Shown: one piece after another, positions 8,479 through 17,339 of the stretch
How the letters are laid out: every line of letters begins with the position of its first letter
Numbering within the stretch: position 1 is the stretch's first letter
DNA from: Paenibacillus sp. PAMC 26794
GTDB taxonomy: Bacteria > Bacillota > Bacilli > Paenibacillales > Paenibacillaceae
Direction: 5' to 3'
Assembly (NCBI RefSeq): GCF_000316035.1
Contig: NZ_ANHX01000021.1
Span: forward strand, 1 to 64,000
Length of the DNA: 64,000 nucleotides
Notes under the pieces: model-generated
Told to the model about the DNA's origin: nothing
The model's input: only the letters and a program-made list of their open reading frames with translations
Database searches by the model: none
Made by a program: the position numbers and the translations under genes

Positions 8479-9630
8479 CTATATAATTTTACGGAACAGC
8501 TCCATCACTTCATCCTTGGACGGTTGATAGGGATTGCCTGGTGCACAGGCATCTTTCATCGCGTTATCGGCAAGCAGTTCCACATCGGGATCTTTTACAC
8601 CCAGTTCAGACAGTTTCTCAGGAATCCCAACTTCCTTCGATAGCTGACGTATAGCCTCAATGACGTAATCGGAACACTCCTCATCTCTTCTACCCTTCAC
8701 ATCCATACCAATTGCCTTTGCAATATGACGGAATTTGCCGGGTACATGCTTGGCGTTCAACTCTTCCACATAGGGGAGTAACATTGCGTTGCACACACCG
8801 TGCGGCAGATCATATACGCCACCCAGTTGATGTGCCATCGCATGGACATAACCCAGGCCCGCATTATTAAAAGCAATCCCGCCAAGGAAACACGCATACG
8901 TCATATGTTCCCGCGCTTCCAGATCACTGCCGTCTCTCACGGCTCTTGGCAAATATTCAAAGATCAGTTCAACAGCTGCTGCAGCTGTCGCACTTGTCAC
9001 TGTAAATCCACCCGGTGTAACCATCGCTTCTACGGCATGGGTCAACGCATCCATTCCTGTGGCCGCTGTGAGACTTGCAGGTTTGCTGAACATCAGCTCC
9101 GGATCATTAACCGACAGGGAGACCAGACTGTTGCGGTCCACCATCACCATCTTCACTTTACGTTCCTCATCTGTAATCACGTAGTTTATTGTCACCTCGC
9201 TCGATGTGCCAGCCGTTGTGTTAACAGCCACAAGTGGCACGGACTTATGTTTCGATTGATGAAATCCTTCATATTCACGGATATGCCCACCGTTGGTAGC
9301 TACAATGCCAATGCCTTTGGCAGCATCCTGCGGTGAACCTCCACCTATCGATATAATGGCGTCACAGCCATGATCCTGGAATACTTGTAGTCCATCATGT
9401 ACATTCTGACATGTTGGATTAGGCTGAACCTCATCATATACGACATAGTCTAACCCTGATTTTCTTAATATAGACAGTACCTGTTCAGCAACGCCTGAAG
9501 TAATCAATTGACGATCACTTACAACCAGCGCCTTGCGGATACCCATCTGTTCAATCATCTGGCTTGCATCCTGTAAACAGCCTCTACCCATCAAGTTCAC
9601 GGGCGGAACATAATATGCATGTGTTGCCAT
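8479..9630 (-). CDS. Iron-containing alcohol dehydrogenase (group III)
   Basis: A 383-residue NAD(P)-dependent alcohol dehydrogenase. The coenzyme site is GGGSPQDAAKG and the metal-binding residues appear in GMDALTHAVEA and in VHAMAHQLGGVYDLPHG. The length and motifs match the Zymomonas AdhB / Bacillus methanol dehydrogenase group, which interconvert primary alcohols and aldehydes. AGGAGG lies upstream of the start. The gene stands alone between two terminators. A perfect cre-type palindrome next to the likely -10 suggests CcpA repression by preferred sugars. The preferred alcohol is unknown; formaldehyde-fixing hxlAB is also in this window, but 45 kb away. Confidence 0.92.
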   Translation of the reverse strand: MATHAYYVPPVNLMGRGCLQDASQMIEQMGIRKALVVSDRQLITSGVAEQVLSILRKSGLDYVVYDEVQPNPTCQNVHDGLQVFQDHGCDAIISIGGGSPQDAAKGIGIVATNGGHIREYEGFHQSKHKSVPLVAVNTTAGTSSEVTINYVITDEERKVKMVMVDRNSLVSLSVNDPELMFSKPASLTAATGMDALTHAVEAMVTPGGFTVTSATAAAAVELIFEYLPRAVRDGSDLEAREHMTYACFLGGIAFNNAGLGYVHAMAHQLGGVYDLPHGVCNAMLLPYVEELNAKHVPGKFRHIAKAIGMDVKGRRDEECSDYVIEAIRQLSKEVGIPEKLSELGVKDPDVELLADNAMKDACAPGNPYQPSKDEVMELFRKII

Positions 9631-9676
9631 TTGAACCAGCCTCCTGTAACCCCTGATTTACTATCTCCATTGTAAC

Positions 9677-9690
9677 TGAATCCGTTTTCA
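9677..9690. promoter_or_regulatory. cre-like site (CcpA) before the alcohol dehydrogenase
   Basis: The palindrome TGAATCCGTTTTCA reads on the minus strand as TGAAAACGGATTCA, which fits the degenerate cre consensus TGNAANCGNWNNCW at every position. A TACAAT -10-like hexamer follows almost immediately, so bound CcpA would overlap the promoter. Confidence 0.55.
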
Positions 9691-9758
9691 GATATAGTGA
9701 AATAAATCACAATGAGTCCGATAAATGTTACACTTGAGGTTGATTTTTATCCGTAATG

Positions 9759-9799
9759 AAAAAGACGACCCAGACCCCCGAAGGTGTCCAAGCCGTCTT
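9759..9799 (-). terminator. Terminator of the M3 oligopeptidase gene
   Basis: A long imperfect stem (AAGACGGCTTGGAC arm opposite GACCCAGAC...GTCGTCTT) with a TTCG loop is followed on the minus strand by TTTTTCATT. Confidence 0.8.
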
Positions 9800-9876
9800 A
9801 CTTATCTATCTTAAAGCTTTATCTACTACTTATACCTTACCGAAGGTACTTTCACTAAAAGCATCCTTGCGAAGGC

Positions 9877-11571
9877 CTACAGCGCCTTATCGTTCACGCC
9901 GTCAAGCCATGCCTCAATATCGCCAATGACGGAGGAAACACAACCGTCCTCGAATGGAGAGTTCAATCCAGCCAGTTCAACCAATCCAGTGAAGGACAGG
10001 CTTCCTCCCGCTTTGCACAATGTCAGATAGTCGGCCCATGCGGACTTCATGTCCTCATTGCTGCGTTTCCAGAACTGGAATGCACAGATTTGTGCCAACG
10101 TGTAGTCAATGTAGTAGAACGGCGATGAGAAAATGTGACCCTGCTTATGCCAGAAACCACCTTGCTCCAAATACGCATTATCTTTGTAATTGATGTGTGG
10201 CAGATAGGTCTTCTCAATGTTGCGCCAAGCCTGCTTGCGCTCCGTTGGAGTTGCATCCGGGTTCGCATACACAAAATGCTGGAATTCATCCACAGCTACA
10301 CCATACGGAATGAACAACAGACCGGAAGACAGGTGATCAAACTTGTACTTGTCCGTATCTTCCTTGAAGAACAACTGCATCCACGGCCATGTGAAGAACT
10401 CCATACTCATGGAATGAATCTCAGCCGATTCATATGTCGGCCAGTTGTATTCAGGCACTGCAAAATCACGGCTCTCATACACTTGGAAAGCATGACCTGC
10501 TTCATGTGTCAATACATCAATATCACCGGATGTACCGTTGAAGTTGGAGAAGATAAACGGCACTTTGTAATCGTTCAGGAACGTACAATATCCGCCGCCC
10601 TGTTTACCTTTTTTGCTTACCAGATCCATAAGCTCGTTTTCGGTCATCATCTGGAAAAATGCATCCGTCTCTGGTGATAATTCAGCGTACATTTTTTTAC
10701 CATTATCGATAATCCAGTCCGCGTCACCCTTAGGTGTCGGGTTACCCGTCTTGAAGCTGAAGCCCTGATCGTAATAATACATTGTATCCACATCAATCCG
10801 ATTACGCTGGCGCTCTCTGAGCTTGGTCGCTACAGGTACAATATAATCACGAACTTGGGCCCGGAAGTTGGCTACCATCTCTGCGTTGTAATCCGTACGG
10901 TTCATGCGATCATAGCCGAGTTCCACATAGCTTGGATAACCCAGTTTCTTCGCGATCTGTGTACGTACTTTAACCAGTTCATCGTAAATGCGATCGAATT
11001 CAGCTTCATGTTCAGCCATGAAAGTGTATCTGGCTTCCGAAGCACGCTCCCGCATGGAGCGATCCGTGGACAGTTCAAATGGATGAAGCTGTGGCAACGT
11101 ACGCTCTTCACCTTCGAACGGAATTTTGGCCGATGCGATCAACTGATTGTATTCTGTGGAAAGTTTGTTCTCCTTCTGGAGTTCTTCAATAATTTCCGGG
11201 CTGAATGTTTTCAGTGAAAGATCCGCCAACTGGAACAGCTGTGAACCCCATTTTTGTTCCAACTCGTTGCGGAATTTGGAGTTAACCAATGCACGGTAAA
11301 AATCCGTAATATATTCCTGCACAATTGGTGCATTCTCATCCAGAAATTCGTTCTCCGTCTTGTAAAACTCATCATTGGTATCAATGGAATGACGGATGTA
11401 GACCAGTTGGGCTTGTGTCTCAAAATCACTGCGCAGCGCGTTAATCTGATCCATGAACCCACTCTGTTCTTCAACCGTTGCCGCAGCTTCAAAACCGCTC
11501 AACAGCTCACGGAAAGATGTCTTGATGTGTTCCAGATTCGGACGTGTATACGTATACTCACTAAATTTCAT
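9877..11571 (-). CDS. M3 family oligoendopeptidase
   Basis: A 564-residue cytoplasmic zinc peptidase of the thimet/PepF group. The HEXXH zinc site is HEAGH at residues 356-360, with the third ligand expected in the ESAEIHSMSMEFF segment 25-30 residues later. The body is all-helical as in M3 peptidases, which trim peptides of roughly 5-20 residues inside the cell. It begins with ATG behind AAAGGGTG. It is a different subgroup from the classical PepF at 50.7-52.5 kb, so the window holds two M3 peptidases. No operon partner. Confidence 0.92.
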   Translation of the reverse strand: MKFSEYTYTRPNLEHIKTSFRELLSGFEAAATVEEQSGFMDQINALRSDFETQAQLVYIRHSIDTNDEFYKTENEFLDENAPIVQEYITDFYRALVNSKFRNELEQKWGSQLFQLADLSLKTFSPEIIEELQKENKLSTEYNQLIASAKIPFEGEERTLPQLHPFELSTDRSMRERASEARYTFMAEHEAEFDRIYDELVKVRTQIAKKLGYPSYVELGYDRMNRTDYNAEMVANFRAQVRDYIVPVATKLRERQRNRIDVDTMYYYDQGFSFKTGNPTPKGDADWIIDNGKKMYAELSPETDAFFQMMTENELMDLVSKKGKQGGGYCTFLNDYKVPFIFSNFNGTSGDIDVLTHEAGHAFQVYESRDFAVPEYNWPTYESAEIHSMSMEFFTWPWMQLFFKEDTDKYKFDHLSSGLLFIPYGVAVDEFQHFVYANPDATPTERKQAWRNIEKTYLPHINYKDNAYLEQGGFWHKQGHIFSSPFYYIDYTLAQICAFQFWKRSNEDMKSAWADYLTLCKAGGSLSFTGLVELAGLNSPFEDGCVSSVIGDIEAWLDGVNDKAL

Positions 11572-11768
11572 TTATGTACACCCTTTCCTGTTTGGCAGAA
11601 TCTCGGGAGTATCCCGAGTTAAACTACCCCCTATTATACAAAAGAGCAGCTAAAAAATCCCATAATTACGAAAAATATTTGTCCATCGGTCAAATTGTAC
11701 AACATTCATGGTTACATATATTACGTGTTAATGTAAGGTCAATGCTTCGAAATTTTCCCCACACAAAT

Positions 11769-11798
11769 AAGCCCGCCTCGCGTTAGCGAAGCCAGCTT
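11769..11798 (-). terminator. Possible weak terminator after the 30-residue protein
   Basis: An imperfect hairpin (AAGCTGGCTTCGC/GCGAGGCGGGCTT with a short loop) about 35 nt past the small gene; the T-tract is poor. Confidence 0.3.
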
Positions 11799-11834
11799 AT
11801 AGGTTGTCTCTCTTCTTTTCACATTTAAAAAATA

Positions 11835-11927
11835 CTAGCTTTGGTCTTTATCCATAATCTGATAGAACCAGCCCATTCCGACCATGCCTACGACCATAAT
11901 AACAGCCATAATAATGATATATGTCAT
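11835..11927 (-). CDS. 30-residue single-pass membrane protein, unknown function
   Basis: This short reading frame starts with ATG behind GGGAGGTTACATTC, a good ribosome binding site. It encodes an N-terminal hydrophobic stretch rich in Ile, Val, Met and Gly (residues about 3-24, with TYIIIMAVIMVV and GMVGMGWFYQ) and a charged tail (MDKDQS). One transmembrane helix with the tail in the cytoplasm is the likely topology. I do not recognise a family. Small proteins of this shape often modulate larger membrane complexes, but no such complex is encoded nearby. It lies alone between pepF-like and lppM-like genes. Confidence 0.55.
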   Translation of the reverse strand: MTYIIIMAVIMVVGMVGMGWFYQIMDKDQS

Positions 11928-12175
11928 GAATGTAACCTCCCTGCTTCCGTATATTCATCACACTACTACTAGTGTACACGGTGAAACGCCGTTTGAATTG
12001 ACCGAACATTGACAAAAATACGAAATCTTTAATTTTAATAAATCAATTATTTCCACATTCACTCTGTATCATGCTTATCTCGCTGCACTGTCAAAGTTTC
12101 ATCCGCCATACTTACGGTGTATACTATACTTCTATGAATTGGAATTTGGATATTTACGCAGAAAGGTTGAAAGAC

Positions 12176-12931
12176 ATGTCGACTCGCATCCCTTTACGTC
12201 AGCTAATGCTTACTGTTTTACTAGTCCTTATGTTATCTATTTTATCCGCCTGTGCGGATGGAGAAGCGCATCTAACGGTTAATATGGATGGATCAACGGA
12301 TCTGGATCTCAATCTCAATGTAACTAACTCTGCTCTTGGAAAGATTGGACAAGACAATCTCATGCCTCTGATCGCAGATGCATTGAATCGAAATAATTTC
12401 CAGGCAGAGGTTTCGGAACAGGGAGATCAGAAACAACTCACAGCAACAACTCATTATGAAAAAAGCAATACAACCAACTCTGATACATCCGAGTTACCAC
12501 AAGGGATCAAGGTTGAACAATCAACTTCACCCGGCTTCTTCACTTCCAAGATGCGCATTACAGCAGAAGCCGACCTCATGGAGTCCATGCCGGATGGTGA
12601 GATCAAAAATCAGATTAACAAGGTGCCTAGCTTTCTGAAGAACCTCTTGTTAAAAGATGTTAACTTTGACTTTAAGTTGTCTTTGCCCATCAAGGCAGCC
12701 AATTCCAATGCGGATCAAGTGGAGGATGGCGGAAAAACGCTCATTTGGCACGTTTCACCCCTCCAGATGAATAAACTGGATCTGACTGTACAGGTTCCCA
12801 ATATCCGGAATATCATCATCATTGCAGTCATTGGTCTATTATTAATCGTTGCTCTGCTCATTTGGTTTTTTGTTCGTCGCAGACGGGCCAGACAGCGCCA
12901 TAGTGCAAGATCACATCGTGGAAAAAATTAA
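12176..12931 (+). CDS. LppM/DUF3153-like lipoprotein with C-terminal membrane anchor
   Basis: About 251 residues. The N-terminus is a lipoprotein signal peptide (basic start, hydrophobic segment, lipobox LSAC). The next section, HLTVNMDGSTDLDLNLNV, resembles the beta-rich start of LppM/DUF3153 proteins. A second membrane segment lies near the C-terminus (about 220-240), followed by an Arg-rich tail (RRRRARQRH) that should be cytoplasmic. The start at 12176 is preferred because GAAAGGTTGAAAG precedes it; longer upstream starts would spoil the signal peptide. Function is unknown; the topology suggests an outward-facing domain held at both ends. Confidence 0.75.
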   Translation: MSTRIPLRQLMLTVLLVLMLSILSACADGEAHLTVNMDGSTDLDLNLNVTNSALGKIGQDNLMPLIADALNRNNFQAEVSEQGDQKQLTATTHYEKSNTTNSDTSELPQGIKVEQSTSPGFFTSKMRITAEADLMESMPDGEIKNQINKVPSFLKNLLLKDVNFDFKLSLPIKAANSNADQVEDGGKTLIWHVSPLQMNKLDLTVQVPNIRNIIIIAVIGLLLIVALLIWFFVRRRRARQRHSARSHRGKN

Positions 12932-13048
12932 TTCTTCACACCAATTTTATTTGTGACTTGCCAAACGGTGTTATGGATAGTAGAATACATCCGTACTGTG
13001 TGAACGGTTAATTTTTTATTAAGCAAAGCTAAAGAGGTGACAGGTTTC

Positions 13049-13261
13049 ATGAATATCCGCGAATGCCCACTACCTGGTATCGGAGTTAAGTACCAGTTTG
13101 ATACAAAGGGCGGCCATCAGTTAGTCATTATTGTGCATGAGGACGGACGCCGTGAATTATTCTCCGTTGATCCACAAGACAACGAAGAACTCACTCTGAT
13201 TGCAGATTTGGAAGATGACGAATGCGTAACCCTCTCCGGGTTAATCGGAGGCTGGTCGTAA
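13049..13261 (+). CDS. Isolated KhtT-type N-terminal domain (K+/H+ antiporter regulatory subunit fragment)
   Basis: The 70-residue product (MNIRECPLPGIGVKYQF...HEDGRRELF) matches the N-terminal domain of B. subtilis KhtT (YhaT), the regulatory subunit of the KhtU K+/H+ antiporter. The family is normally about 160 residues with a C-terminal RCK_C nucleotide-binding domain. Here translation ends after LIGGWS, at the domain boundary, and a terminator follows within 12 nt. No khtU gene is present. The ribosome binding site AAAGAGGTGA is good. It may be a truncated relic or a deliberate single-domain protein. Confidence 0.75.
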   Translation: MNIRECPLPGIGVKYQFDTKGGHQLVIIVHEDGRRELFSVDPQDNEELTLIADLEDDECVTLSGLIGGWS

Positions 13262-13271
13262 ATGACAGAAT

Positions 13272-13309
13272 AACCTGTACCTTGAATTTCAAGGCGCAGG
13301 TTATTTTTC
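13272..13309 (+). terminator. Terminator between the KhtT-like gene and the hybrid kinase
   Basis: Imperfect stem AACCTGTACCTTG/CAAGGCGCAGGTT with a 5-nt loop followed by ATTTTTCC. It can also serve the convergent kinase gene on the minus strand. Confidence 0.8.
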
Positions 13310-13311
13310 CG

Positions 13312-16059
13312 TTACGTTACCCTTTGAGAGCGAATATATGGAACCCATGTATTCAGTACGCGGCTAATCTCCGTGGAATGAAACGGTTTGCTGATAAAGT
13401 CCTGCATTCCGCTTTTCAGACACTCCTCACGGTCACCCGCGCCTGCAAAAGCTGTAATCGCTGCAATAACCGGTATGTCTGGGTGGCTCTGTCTGATGCG
13501 GCAGGTCGCTTCAATCCCATCCATAACTGGCATTTGAATATCCATAAACACCAGGTCATATTGAACCTTGTTCAATGAATCGACGGCCTGTGCACCATTC
13601 TCAACGATATCACATACTCCGCCAAACTTGCGCAGCATCTCCTCCAACAGATGACTGTTGACCGCTTGATCCTCAGCAATCAAAATTTTGATGTCATGGG
13701 CAAGACTAGCTCGATCCAATTGCAGTTCATCATTCGCGGTGATTTCGACCGGGTCGCTACTTTCCTCTAACCACCGCTCAACTACGAGGGTGAACTGGAA
13801 TTCTGCCCCCTCACCGATCTCACTCTGTACGCCAATCGCTCCGCCCATTAATTCCACTAGTTTTTTACTGATCGCAAGCCCCAGACCTGTCCCGCCAAAT
13901 TTGCGATTGATGGCTGGATCAAGCTGTGAGAAGGACTGGAACAACTGATGCTGCTTTTCTATTGGAATGCCGATCCCCGTATCTCTCACCTTAAAGGTCA
14001 ACATCAGGTTATCCTGACCATGCTCATCTGAGTAATCAGCACCTACGCTCACCATAATACGGCCCTGCTCTGTGAATTTAACGGCGTTCCCCACCAAATT
14101 AATCAAAATCTGCCGGATTCGTGTCTCATCCCCTCGAATGCGTTCAGGAATGTGATCCGACACTTCACAATAGAGTTCAATATTTTTCTCTGATGCCTTC
14201 AGTGCAAATAGCTCGATCACCCCGCCCAGCATCGCCTTAATATCTACAGGTGCGCGCTCAAGATCCATTTTGCCTGCTTCGATTTTGCTGAAATCCAAAA
14301 TTTCGTTCAAAATGTACAAAAGGGATTGACCACTATCAATCATGATTTCCGCAAAACCTTTCTGTTCATCATCCAGCTCGGTTTCCATTAACAGGTGGGC
14401 CATGCCCATGATGCCGTTCAAAGGCGTACGAAGCTCATGACTCATGATGGCAAGAAACTCGGACTTTGCTCGGTCTGCATGCTCTGCTGCTTCCTTGGCA
14501 CGTATGATGTCCTTAACAGATGTCATATCACGGAAGACCAGAACTGCTCCGCGGGTTCTACCCTGATCCATAATAGGCTTCAATTGGAACTCCGCCAGGA
14601 AACTGGACCCATCCTGTCTCCAGAATACGGATTCGGTACGCGGCAGACCTCGCCCCTCACGAACAGCCTGTAGAATAGGTGTATCCTTGGATGGGTAGGG
14701 GATGCCTTCGCTCTGCATTTGGATCATCAACTGCTCTAGTGCTTTGCCATTCATTTCACTTGGACAGAAATTCATGATCTCCGCAGCGGCTGGATTGGCA
14801 AAGTTCAGATTCCCATCAAGGTCCAGTCCAATAACACCCTCAGACATGCCATTCAGAATCAATGCCCGTTCATAACTGAGATTCTCGATTTCCTCGACGT
14901 AACGTTTGGACTCTGTAATGTCACTGGTAATCCCGTAGACCCCAACAACTTTGTCCTCAAGTATAATAGGAACATTAATCACATTTGTTTCAATTCGCTG
15001 CCCATTTTTGTGAATTAAGCCTATCTCGTAGCTCTGTGCAGTGCCCTTCACCGTTTCCTCAAAATGATATCGAGTCTTCTCCAAATCCACAGGATCAATG
15101 AGGTGATCAAAAGGTCGACTCAGCAGTTCCTCCTTGGTGTGTCCTGTCAACTGTTCCTGACCCATATTGGCTTTCAGCAGATTGCCTTCCAGATCAAGAG
15201 AAGCCACACCTAGGGGATTACAGTCAAATAACGATCTGTACTCCTGCATGCTTAACTGTTGTTGCTGGCTGGCTGTGATATCCCGGGTTACAGCGACGAG
15301 CTCTATCAGTTCACCTGCACTGTCATACACATAATGTGTAATGGTATCTGCCCACACCGTAGATCCATCCTTATGCAAAAGACGATAACTGATCCGTTTG
15401 GGAGCCAGGCCCTTTCTCTGCTCTTCCACGTACGCTTCAACCAAAGGTACATCCTCCGGATAGATAACGAATGTTCCCGGCTTACCTATAACTTCTTCCA
15501 ATTCATAGCCCAACATACTCGTACATGCATTCGATACATATTTAAATGTACGACTAGAATCGGCATCATGTATTGCAATCAGGTCTAGTGAAGACTCCGC
15601 CAGCAGGCGAGAGATGCGACTGCTCTCTTCCAATTGCTTACGTTGTACAATGAGAATTTCCTCTGCATCTTTTTGTTTCGTAATATCAGCAGCTTGTACC
15701 AGCAAATACAACGGCTCACCATTTGTTTCATCCCTAACAATGCAAGCTCTAATGGTTGCCCATAATAACGAACCGTCCTTTCGTTTCAGACGAACCTCCG
15801 TCTCGTACATCGGACTTGTTTCATGGGTCATTTCCCAGAACTTGCTGCGGAATTCCTCCATGTGCAGATCTTCTTCGTAGATCATATGTATGACCGAAGT
15901 ATCGATCAGTTCATCTTCACTGTATGCAAGCATCTCGCAAAATGCAGGATTAAGCTGCAACCACCGTCCATTTACATGCGATGCGACAGCAATGCCGATT
16001 GGTGCGTGCGTATACAATTGTTCGAACAGAGATCGGCTCTCTGTAATGGATTTCGACAT
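13312..16059 (-). CDS. Hybrid sensor histidine kinase with four PAS domains and a receiver
   Basis: A 915-residue cytoplasmic hybrid kinase. Four PAS units occupy about residues 1-500 (S-box segments such as LAYSEDELI, GYELEEVIG, LTGHTKEEL and a fourth ending in VLVFRDMT). The HisKA domain follows with phosphoacceptor His541 in SHELRTPLNG, then the HATPase_c domain with N (INLVGNAVKF), G1 (DTGIGIP) and G2 (GGTGLGLAI) boxes, and a C-terminal receiver with Asp840 in FMDIQMP. There is no membrane segment, so it senses internal cues (redox, small ligand or energy state are typical for PAS). The start at 16059 has GGAGG upstream; a 20-residue extension to 16119 lacks one. No partner regulator is adjacent. 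Confidence 0.93.
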   Translation of the reverse strand: MSKSITESRSLFEQLYTHAPIGIAVASHVNGRWLQLNPAFCEMLAYSEDELIDTSVIHMIYEEDLHMEEFRSKFWEMTHETSPMYETEVRLKRKDGSLLWATIRACIVRDETNGEPLYLLVQAADITKQKDAEEILIVQRKQLEESSRISRLLAESSLDLIAIHDADSSRTFKYVSNACTSMLGYELEEVIGKPGTFVIYPEDVPLVEAYVEEQRKGLAPKRISYRLLHKDGSTVWADTITHYVYDSAGELIELVAVTRDITASQQQQLSMQEYRSLFDCNPLGVASLDLEGNLLKANMGQEQLTGHTKEELLSRPFDHLIDPVDLEKTRYHFEETVKGTAQSYEIGLIHKNGQRIETNVINVPIILEDKVVGVYGITSDITESKRYVEEIENLSYERALILNGMSEGVIGLDLDGNLNFANPAAAEIMNFCPSEMNGKALEQLMIQMQSEGIPYPSKDTPILQAVREGRGLPRTESVFWRQDGSSFLAEFQLKPIMDQGRTRGAVLVFRDMTSVKDIIRAKEAAEHADRAKSEFLAIMSHELRTPLNGIMGMAHLLMETELDDEQKGFAEIMIDSGQSLLYILNEILDFSKIEAGKMDLERAPVDIKAMLGGVIELFALKASEKNIELYCEVSDHIPERIRGDETRIRQILINLVGNAVKFTEQGRIMVSVGADYSDEHGQDNLMLTFKVRDTGIGIPIEKQHQLFQSFSQLDPAINRKFGGTGLGLAISKKLVELMGGAIGVQSEIGEGAEFQFTLVVERWLEESSDPVEITANDELQLDRASLAHDIKILIAEDQAVNSHLLEEMLRKFGGVCDIVENGAQAVDSLNKVQYDLVFMDIQMPVMDGIEATCRIRQSHPDIPVIAAITAFAGAGDREECLKSGMQDFISKPFHSTEISRVLNTWVPYIRSQRVT

Positions 16060-16331
16060 TACATGTCCTCCTTTATGAGATTCTGAATGTATTCCGTATG
16101 AATAGATCGACCTGAACATAACTTCATCTATAGAGTACTACCCCAAATGCCATGATTAATAAACGAGATCGGACAAAATCCCTAAATGAATCGACATTTT
16201 TAATTTTGGATGCTGGCAACTTTCATTGTGTACATACCAATTCGAACACATCACGTCATATACTACACAATACCCGTGCTCTCCCGATTATACAATGTTG
16301 AATATTCGAATAGGAACGGAGGTTATGGATC

Positions 16332-17156
16332 ATGATCATTGTCGCAAATCAACCCGTCGAACTGGTACGCTCGGAATGGTCTGCTTTTGAATGGTATTGG
16401 TTACAGCAACTCCAGAATCGTCCAACGAGGTATGTGTATCAATCCATGGATCATCTTCGATTTGAATGGGACTTGAGGGGATCTCTCGTGGATGCCGCGG
16501 AAGGACTGGATCGAAGTGGTGTGAGCTTTGCATCCTTTGAAAAATCCAGATGTAATCCTGCCTACTGGAATCGTAATGCGGAAGGTGGGTTCGAGCTAAA
16601 ATCAAACGTGACCCCCGCCGAGGGCATCCGGGATATCTGGAGGAATGGACACTTATACGCCTTTGAATGTGCAACAGCCACCGTCATTGTGCTGTATGGT
16701 GGGGTGCTGGGAAGCATTCGCGAAGACGCCTTTAATTCCCTGTTTCGAAATCTGTTACTCTTTGACTGGCATTATGACAGCGACCTGCGGTTAACCGAAA
16801 AAAACGGTAGCGAAACCGCCCTGCCAGGGGATGTACTGTATTTCAAAAACCCGGATGTTTCTCCCGAAACCCCCGAATGGCAGGGAGAGAATACGATTAT
16901 GCTTCGGGAAAACTGGTATTACGGACATGGCATTGGTATTGCAAGCGGCGAAGATATTATACGTACCCTGAATCAGTTCCGCATTCCAGGTAGCCGGGTC
17001 TCCGCCTACTTAATGGATATGGTTATCTATCCGGACTTCTTTTATTTATCCCGCTTCGCCAAGAACAGTCAGAATAACATGACCGCTGGTTCTACGCCTG
17101 TATTACCCGGGCAGTTATATGTACGACTTGGTGGCAGCCGTTATTTACGCAGCTGA
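16332..17156 (+). CDS. tgl: Protein-glutamine gamma-glutamyltransferase (spore coat)
   Basis: A 274-residue bacterial transglutaminase that crosslinks spore-coat proteins through glutamyl-lysine isopeptide bonds. The catalytic Cys113 lies in the family motif HLYAFECATA, and the LLLFDWHYDSDL segment matches the second conserved block of B. subtilis Tgl (245 residues; this one is slightly longer). The ribosome binding site GGAGG lies before the start. It is a single gene with its own terminator, as is usual for sigma-K-dependent coat genes, though I do not claim a sigma-K promoter. Its presence indicates an endospore former. Confidence 0.92.
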   Translation: MIIVANQPVELVRSEWSAFEWYWLQQLQNRPTRYVYQSMDHLRFEWDLRGSLVDAAEGLDRSGVSFASFEKSRCNPAYWNRNAEGGFELKSNVTPAEGIRDIWRNGHLYAFECATATVIVLYGGVLGSIREDAFNSLFRNLLLFDWHYDSDLRLTEKNGSETALPGDVLYFKNPDVSPETPEWQGENTIMLRENWYYGHGIGIASGEDIIRTLNQFRIPGSRVSAYLMDMVIYPDFFYLSRFAKNSQNNMTAGSTPVLPGQLYVRLGGSRYLRS

Positions 17157-17220
17157 ACTACTGGACGGATCCATCTTGCGCTTTAAACTGACTTAGATCT
17201 GCAGCCGAATGATGATAAAC

Positions 17221-17270
17221 AAGCCCAATGGAAGCAGCAGTTAGCCTGCTATCTCATTGGGCTTTCCTCA
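17221..17270 (+). terminator. Terminator downstream of tgl
   Basis: Stem AAGCCCAATG/CATTGGGCTT with a 22-nt loop holding a second small hairpin, followed by TCCTCAT. Confidence 0.65.
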
Positions 17271-17339
17271 TATCATTAAGAAATCACTCTATTCATACTG
17301 CTTTAGCTCTATGTTACATGGGTGGTCACTTACGACAGT

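Noticed and set aside
8800-9336. 178-codon plus-strand frame opposite the alcohol dehydrogenase
   Set aside because: Shadow of a well-supported gene; the Cys/His-rich composition is a by-product of the other strand.
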